A program made the position numbers and the translations under genes. From positions 1 to 12,019 of the forward strand of contig JAQTNM010000025.1 of the NCBI GenBank assembly GCA_028713875.1: a stretch of DNA of 12,019 nucleotides. The letters run 5' to 3'. Positions 7,871-12,019 of the stretch are shown one piece after another. The notes beneath the pieces are model-generated. The model did no database searches and had not been told where the DNA came from. It worked only from the letters and a program-made list of their open reading frames with translations. Numbering within the stretch: position 1 is the first letter of the stretch; every line of letters begins with the position of its first letter. The stretch is from Candidatus Omnitrophota bacterium (GTDB lineage: Bacteria > Omnitrophota > Gorgyraeia > Gygaellales > Profunditerraquicolaceae).

Positions 7871-8761
7871 TTACCTTGATAATAACTTTCTCTGGAGCTC
7901 TTCAATAAACATATCTATATCGGTATTCGAGGGGTCCAGCTGCTTGGCTTCTATTGCCTGTCTTAAAGCAGTATAATAATCTCCTTTTTGATAACTTTGT
8001 TTTGCCTTATTGATATAGTCTTTGGAAGCGTTCTGATTGTCCTTTTGTATTTTTTTAAACGGCGGCTCTTTTTCTTTCTTTAAGCTGGATAGATTAGCCG
8101 ATACGTCCTGCATAAGTTCAAGGATCTCCTGTTCCCGGGAAGAGGTATCCGGCTTTTTGCCTAAAACCAGGAGTATGTCTTCAAAGCGGTTCCTCGCTTT
8201 TTCCGTCCAGGGGTCTCCGGGATCGCCAAACTCCGCTCTTTTCTGCCAGAAAAATGCAGCCTGGTCAAGCTTACGCTGGCTTTCATATAGCATCGCCAGA
8301 TTAGCGTAAGGGCTTAAATAAGACGGGTCTATATTTATGGCCTTAATATAACTCTCTTCTGCCCGGTCAGGCCAGCCTTGGGCTTCATAAATAATACCCA
8401 GGTCATTATAGGCGATCGCATATGCCGGATCCAGTTCAATGGCTTTCTGATAGAACGCCATTGCGCTTTCCAGGTCACCGATGCTCTGCAATTGCAACCC
8501 CTGTTTGCGGTAGAGCCGGGCCTGTTCCTGCATAATGCCTGATTTACCTTTTCTGACGGGGGTATCTTCAGAACCACCTTCCCTTGGGCCGGGCCTTCTT
8601 CCTTTTTTTACTGCGGGGGTATCGTTATTTTCAAGATAGCCGTAATTACTTGTAGCGGCAGCGGCTGTGTCCTGAGCAGAAAAAACGGGGTTGGCTCCCA
8701 ATATAAATACTATGATGAGAATTATTTTTTTCAGGCTGTTTTTAAAGGCGGGGTTGGGCAT
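7871..8761 (-). CDS. Exported TPR-repeat protein of unknown function
   Basis: 296 residues. A basic N-terminus (K7, K11, K12) is followed by a hydrophobic stretch (about 13-23) and a plausible signal peptidase site after VFS (26-28), so it is probably exported to the periplasm. Residues 47-75 form a basic, Pro/Gly-rich linker with a repeated motif (DTPAVKKGRRPG and DTPVRKGKSG). Three tandem TPRs follow at about 81-112, 115-146 and 149-180. The typical W/LG/Y/A/P pattern is clear in YNDLGIIYEAQGWPDRAEESY (split 118-124 and 125-138). A fourth TPR-like repeat is at about 247-278, after a Lys-rich charged linker. TPR domains bind partner proteins; no partner can be read from the sequence. This is the first gene after a strong promoter, and the ATG at 8761 is the first possible start because an in-frame TAA lies at 8774-8776. 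It has no Shine-Dalgarno. Confidence 0.88.
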   Translation of the reverse strand: MPNPAFKNSLKKIILIIVFILGANPVFSAQDTAAAATSNYGYLENNDTPAVKKGRRPGPREGGSEDTPVRKGKSGIMQEQARLYRKQGLQLQSIGDLESAMAFYQKAIELDPAYAIAYNDLGIIYEAQGWPDRAEESYIKAINIDPSYLSPYANLAMLYESQRKLDQAAFFWQKRAEFGDPGDPWTEKARNRFEDILLVLGKKPDTSSREQEILELMQDVSANLSSLKKEKEPPFKKIQKDNQNASKDYINKAKQSYQKGDYYTALRQAIEAKQLDPSNTDIDMFIEELQRKLLSR

Positions 8762-8775
8762 ATCTATTTTAAATT

Positions 8776-8804
8776 ATTATACATATGAAAAAACCCGGGG
8801 TCAA
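8776..8804 (-). promoter_or_regulatory. Strong sigma70-type promoter for the TPR-polA-glgA-coaE-rho-rpmE-prfA-prmC run
   Basis: On the minus strand the -35 box is TTGACC (8804-8799), the spacer is exactly 17 bp (8798-8782) and the -10 box is TATAAT (8781-8776). That is 5/6 and 6/6 matches to the consensus. Initiation is expected about 7 nt further on, near 8767-8770, only 6-9 nt before the ATG at 8761. The promoter occupies most of the 51-bp gap after acsB. No comparable promoter is visible between the later genes. Confidence 0.85.
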
Positions 8805-8812
8805 GAAAAAAG

Positions 8813-10996
8813 TTAAACCAACGGCTCCATGGAAAGAGCGGGGTGTTTTACTTTCTGTAAATATTCCATCAGTTCTTCGGAAGTAGTGGCCTGGGTCTCA
8901 TCAGCTATCTTGTCCAATAAATCCGGCTCTCCTATTTCCTGGCAGCGCTTTTTTAATTTATCGCCCAAGGCCTCCTTTAACTCTTTGGGCATCCAGACCA
9001 GGCGCCTCAGGACTCCTTCTGCGCTGATAAATTTTTTACTGGCCAGATACAACTTGCCCACGCCCAGGAAACCCGGGGTCTGCACCCCGCCTCTCACTGA
9101 GCCGGCTAAAGTGGTAAAGCTCATGCCGCAGGGGGTCATCCCCGCGTAATCCCGGTGCACGATCATTACGCCGTTGGCCTCTGGTATTATGGCCAGGATA
9201 CATTCAAAGCAGCCGCAGGATGACTGCGGAGAATCCATCAAAGAATACATGCTCACTTTTTCTATGGTCTTATTGGACCTGTTGTGCATAAAATCATTGA
9301 CATTCTTCCATTGCCCTAATCTGGGGTCAAGCACATCCCCTTTTAATATGGGCTGATTTGGTCCGGTCGGCGTGATTTCATAAGAAGCCTTGGCGTCAAG
9401 CCAGGAATATGCCCCGCATAAGCCTAAACGCTCGGGAGTAACAATGCAGACGTGGTTGGGGGCAAATGACTGGCACAGGAGGCAGGAATAAAACGTATCC
9501 ACGCTTTCATCGCTCATACCGCTGATGCGCTCATCGCGCTCATTGTAAGCCTTTATTGCTTGCGGAGAGAGTCTTTCTACATCTTCGGTCAGGGTATAGA
9601 TCTTTACCTGCACCTTATCTACTATAGCGCTGTAATCCTGATGCAGCATGGCATGCAGGATAACGCCGAAGTGCTTAAGGCGGAACCCCTTATTGAATGC
9701 ATCCCTGGATATCCTTATCCAGTTCATATCCCTCTGGCCGATATGCATTATGCCCATGGCGTAGTTAATAAACCGGTGGATCTGGCGCTCCAGGATCGGC
9801 TCAAAATCCTTCTGCATTTTCCTCCCCGCAACCTCTACGACGATCGCCAGGGGCATTGATCTTTTGCCTGCCTCTAAGACGTCTATGTCCGGGCCGATCA
9901 ATTCAATCTTGCCGTCTTCGACTTGCGCCGAAGGCCTGGTGATTAGGTATTCAAAGGCGCTGCTTGATTTTCCGCCGAATTCAACGTGCAGCTGTTCTTT
10001 TCTGACGCGCTCTCCTTCAAAAGCCGCGGCGTAAGGCAGGGGAATGTCAATATTTGTAACTTTTACTTTTAGGCCCCTGGCCTCTATGCATTTACCCGCC
10101 AACTTTTTATAATCCTTTTCCGTAACCAGGGCTTCATAAAGGGTAGTATCGATTTTTCCTAACTGCGGCACATCCAGGTCCGTGATAATGGGAAAGCCCA
10201 TTGCCAGGACCCCCAGGCCCGTGGCTACCAGGATCTCGTCAATATGGCCCAGGAGCACTACAAACGCCGGGACTTTTTCTTTCGTATAATTGAGTATGTT
10301 CTGCCACTGCCCGCTTTTAAACCCCCCGTACATAAGCGGGGCCCTGACTGCCCAGTTCACAGCGTAAATCGCCGAAAGATAATCTTCGCCTAAAGGCACG
10401 ATGTAATCTTCCAGGCCCAGCGCGATATTCTTATTCTCCAGCTGCTGCTTAAAGCTCTTTCCGTTGATGTTTCCCGCCAGCAGGCTGACAATACTCTTGC
10501 TTTGCAGGTCTCTTACCAGCTGCACCGCGGAATCTTCGTCTTTTGCCGGCCCCAGTATCACCGCGATGCCGGCTATCCTGCCGTCCACAAGTTGGATCCC
10601 CAGCGAGCGCAAGAGCGTATCCGGCAAGAACCCCGCAAAACCCTGCTTGGGGTGTTCTTTATTCAGGCATTTAATAGCAGCCAGCATCTCTTCGCAAAGG
10701 AGTGTGGCAATACCCTTATTTAAAACCCCGCCTAAGGCGTCAAGCTTAAACCCGTTAGAGGCGGGCTGGTTATCATTGAGTTTGCGGATTTGGCCTAAAA
10801 CATCCTGGCAATCGCTCAAAGTTTTTGCTTCTTTTTTTAATAAGGCGTTTATCAAAGGCAGGTAATAGTTGGTCTGCTCAAAAGTAACTGCCTGATTTGC
10901 GCCCTTATCCTTTATGGCTTTTTCCAAGGTGTCCGCCGTTAACTTTATTACGTCCTGCGCACCTTTTGTGCCTAATTGAACCAGTACTTCCGACAT
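8813..10996 (-). CDS. acsB: Acetyl-CoA synthase subunit of CO dehydrogenase/acetyl-CoA synthase
   Basis: Condenses CO, a corrinoid-bound methyl group and CoA into acetyl-CoA at the nickel A-cluster, the key step of the Wood-Ljungdahl pathway. At 727 residues it is nearly identical in length to the Moorella enzyme (729), so it is the long bacterial form with the N-terminal CODH-binding domain. The A-cluster ligands are complete: C505, C508, C517 and C527 (in CLLCQSFAPNHVCIV and RLGLCGAYSW) plus the Cys-Gly-Cys at 594-596 (SSCGCFECI). All are offset by one from Moorella C506, C509, C518, C528 and C595-G-C597. The stretch GMTPCGMSFTTLAGSVRGG (619-637) is also typical. An AGGAGG lies 5 nt upstream and overlaps the stop of the preceding flavoprotein gene (9-bp gap). 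The CODH subunit (acsA) and corrinoid protein (acsC/acsD) genes are not in the window. Confidence 0.98.
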   Translation of the reverse strand: MSEVLVQLGTKGAQDVIKLTADTLEKAIKDKGANQAVTFEQTNYYLPLINALLKKEAKTLSDCQDVLGQIRKLNDNQPASNGFKLDALGGVLNKGIATLLCEEMLAAIKCLNKEHPKQGFAGFLPDTLLRSLGIQLVDGRIAGIAVILGPAKDEDSAVQLVRDLQSKSIVSLLAGNINGKSFKQQLENKNIALGLEDYIVPLGEDYLSAIYAVNWAVRAPLMYGGFKSGQWQNILNYTKEKVPAFVVLLGHIDEILVATGLGVLAMGFPIITDLDVPQLGKIDTTLYEALVTEKDYKKLAGKCIEARGLKVKVTNIDIPLPYAAAFEGERVRKEQLHVEFGGKSSSAFEYLITRPSAQVEDGKIELIGPDIDVLEAGKRSMPLAIVVEVAGRKMQKDFEPILERQIHRFINYAMGIMHIGQRDMNWIRISRDAFNKGFRLKHFGVILHAMLHQDYSAIVDKVQVKIYTLTEDVERLSPQAIKAYNERDERISGMSDESVDTFYSCLLCQSFAPNHVCIVTPERLGLCGAYSWLDAKASYEITPTGPNQPILKGDVLDPRLGQWKNVNDFMHNRSNKTIEKVSMYSLMDSPQSSCGCFECILAIIPEANGVMIVHRDYAGMTPCGMSFTTLAGSVRGGVQTPGFLGVGKLYLASKKFISAEGVLRRLVWMPKELKEALGDKLKKRCQEIGEPDLLDKIADETQATTSEELMEYLQKVKHPALSMEPLV

Positions 10997-11001
10997 TGTT
11001 T

Positions 11002-11007
11002 CCTCCT
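11002..11007 (-). promoter_or_regulatory. Ribosome binding site of acsB
   Basis: Minus-strand AGGAGG, 5 nt before the acsB ATG (10994-10996). It overlaps the TAG stop (11006-11008) of the preceding oxidoreductase gene, which argues for coupled expression of the two. Confidence 0.85.
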
Positions 11008-11887
11008 AAACATTGTTGAGCAAATTTTGCGCGGCTAAAATGCCTTCTGCGGCTGCCTCATCCCAGGATTTAGCCCCTGCCAGAACTCCGGACCTGGCTG
11101 CGACTGCGCCGCAGGCAAAAATATTATCCATATTTGTACGCATCTTATCATCCACTATAATATAACCGTTCTCGGTCTGGATCTCCGTATCCTTTAAGAA
11201 AGAGCTAGAAGGCATGTAATTATCCGTAAAGACTGCCAGGGATATGCCGATGACTTTTCCGCTGGTCAACTTCAAAGCCTGCAATTCCCCTTCGCCGATA
11301 AATTCACCCGGCTCCAGGCCGTTGATCAACTCTATTTTCTCATTGGGAGCAGCAGAGTCTAACGCCGACTGGGAAACAACCTTTACCTCTTTGCTTTTAG
11401 CGGCAATAACCTCGGCAAGCTTCAAAGAAGCTTGAGTATTGCCGATAACAGATACGGTATGGGCAACCATTAATTTCTCCATGATCTCTTTTGTATCCTT
11501 GAGGCTGTAAAATGCCGCTACGCCGTCTTTGCTTTTGCCGGGTATGTCCGGGACCTCTATTTTCCTGCCTGAAGCAATGATCAAATGGTCATAGTCAAGC
11601 CGGCTATTGTCTTTTAAGCCTACTTTCCGCTTTCTGGTGTCTATCCTATATACCTGCTGTCCGGCAAGGAAATTTACGTTGTTCTTGCGGTAAAATTCAG
11701 CGTCTGCCAGAAAAAGCCCGCTCTCCGGGATACTGCCGCTTAAATAATCAACCAGCAAACTCCTGTTGTAAGCCGGATATTCTTCTTCCGAAATAACGGT
11801 TATTTCATGGCCTGAAGAACTGTTGACTAAAGCCTGACAGGCAGAAAACCCCGCTGCAGAATTACCGATGATGATTATTTTTGGCAT
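11006..11887 (-). CDS. Compact FAD-dependent pyridine nucleotide-disulfide oxidoreductase-like protein
   Basis: 293 residues. The N-terminus is a typical FAD-binding Rossmann fold: GNSAAG (8-13), VISEEEYPAYNR (31-42) and LIIASGRKIEVPDIPG (102-117). This pattern is shared by NirB-like, rubredoxin reductase-like and CODH-associated FAD/NAD oxidoreductases. The second Rossmann fold, which normally binds NAD(P)H, is degenerate: GNTQAS (149-154) replaces GxGxxG, and no acidic residue follows its second strand. The late FAD motif NIFACGAVA (255-263) has alanine at 261 where the family has aspartate. About 35 residues of the NAD domain are missing compared with ~400-residue relatives (by-eye estimate). 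There are only two cysteines (C17, C259), neither in a redox CxxC. It sits 2 bp after metF and 9 bp before acsB, so a role in electron transfer to the methyl or carbonyl branch is a reasonable inference, not a demonstrated one. Confidence 0.85.
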   Translation of the reverse strand: MPKIIIIGNSAAGFSACQALVNSSSGHEITVISEEEYPAYNRSLLVDYLSGSIPESGLFLADAEFYRKNNVNFLAGQQVYRIDTRKRKVGLKDNSRLDYDHLIIASGRKIEVPDIPGKSKDGVAAFYSLKDTKEIMEKLMVAHTVSVIGNTQASLKLAEVIAAKSKEVKVVSQSALDSAAPNEKIELINGLEPGEFIGEGELQALKLTSGKVIGISLAVFTDNYMPSSSFLKDTEIQTENGYIIVDDKMRTNMDNIFACGAVAARSGVLAGAKSWDEAAAEGILAAQNLLNNV

Positions 11888-11889
11888 AG

Positions 11890-12019
11890 TTATAAAGCCG
11901 ATGCATCCAGGACTTTAGGCACTACCTTGTCCCAGCCGGTAGGCATAATGTGGATCCCCCGGCACATGGGTTTTAATTCTTTGATCAGACGCGAGGCAAT
12001 CTCCACTGACTGCGCCACT
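11890..12019 (-). CDS. metF: Methylenetetrahydrofolate reductase, C-terminal 42 residues only
   Basis: Only the end of this gene is in the window; the 5' part lies beyond base 12019. Reading back from the TAA at 11890-11892 gives an open frame to the edge. It holds EIASRLIKELK, CRGIHIMPTGW and DKVVPKVLDASAL. The pattern of an amphipathic helix, then GIHIM, then a terminal helix ending in Ala-Leu fits the C-terminus of the MetF barrel. MetF reduces methylene-THF to methyl-THF, which donates the methyl group that AcsB uses. It is 2 bp from the flavoprotein gene, so the two are almost certainly co-transcribed. The fragment is short, but the neighbours make the call likely. Confidence 0.75.
   Translation of the reverse strand, partial: VAQSVEIASRLIKELKPMCRGIHIMPTGWDKVVPKVLDASAL

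Noticed and set aside
7844..7905. Plus-strand GGGGGAGG followed by a GTG at 7864 as a possible small gene
   Set aside because: The frame stops after about 14 codons, overlaps the end of the TPR gene and encodes nothing recognisable.
8785..8812. T-runs and CCCGGG after acsB as an intrinsic terminator of the Wood-Ljungdahl operon
   Set aside because: CCCGGG is self-complementary but has no loop, and I find no stem of useful length before either T-run. The stretch is better explained as the -35 box and spacer of the promoter.
1..12019. CRISPR array, tRNA, insertion sequence, phage or defence island
   Set aside because: I saw no direct-repeat array, tRNA-like fold, transposase, terminal inverted repeats or toxin/nuclease genes. 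The window is packed with conserved core genes on one strand.

Overview
The window looks like chromosome from an anaerobic bacterium that carries the Wood-Ljungdahl (reductive acetyl-CoA) pathway. A candidate Omnitrophota (PVC group) or a similar lineage is my best guess. This rests on the protein sequences, the gene order, moderate GC and frequent ATA/AGG codons. It is not a database assignment. Every gene I can support is on the minus strand, so transcription runs from the right end of the window to the left.

Right part (about 8813-12019), the carbon-fixation end of an operon. It holds the last 42 codons of a probable methylenetetrahydrofolate reductase (metF). Next is a compact FAD-dependent pyridine nucleotide-disulfide oxidoreductase-like protein, then a full-length acetyl-CoA synthase subunit (acsB) with every A-cluster ligand in place. 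MetF makes the methyl group and AcsB joins it to CO and CoA. The small flavoprotein between them is the natural candidate for an electron-transfer partner, but its nucleotide-binding motifs are degenerate.

Junction (8762-8812). A near-consensus sigma70 promoter (TTGACC, 17 bp, TATAAT) fires leftward and lies so close to the next start codon that the mRNA should be almost leaderless.

Left part (1-8761), a dense run of housekeeping genes. In transcription order these are a secreted or periplasmic TPR protein, DNA polymerase I (polA, with a dead proofreading domain), glycogen synthase (glgA), dephospho-CoA kinase (coaE), transcription terminator Rho (rho), ribosomal protein L31 (rpmE), release factor 1 (prfA) and the release-factor methyltransferase (prmC, cut by the window edge). 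From polA onward the genes overlap or nearly touch (-4, -23, -13, +17, +6, -4 bp), so a single transcript with translational coupling is likely. PrmC methylates the GGQ glutamine of the RF1 encoded just before it.

There are no tRNA or rRNA genes, mobile elements or CRISPR arrays, and no intergenic stretch exceeds 55 bp. I see no undescribed multi-gene system. The items most worth a second look are the degenerate flavoprotein inside the Wood-Ljungdahl operon, the near-leaderless promoter, the unusual Rho P-loop and the N-terminally short PrmC.
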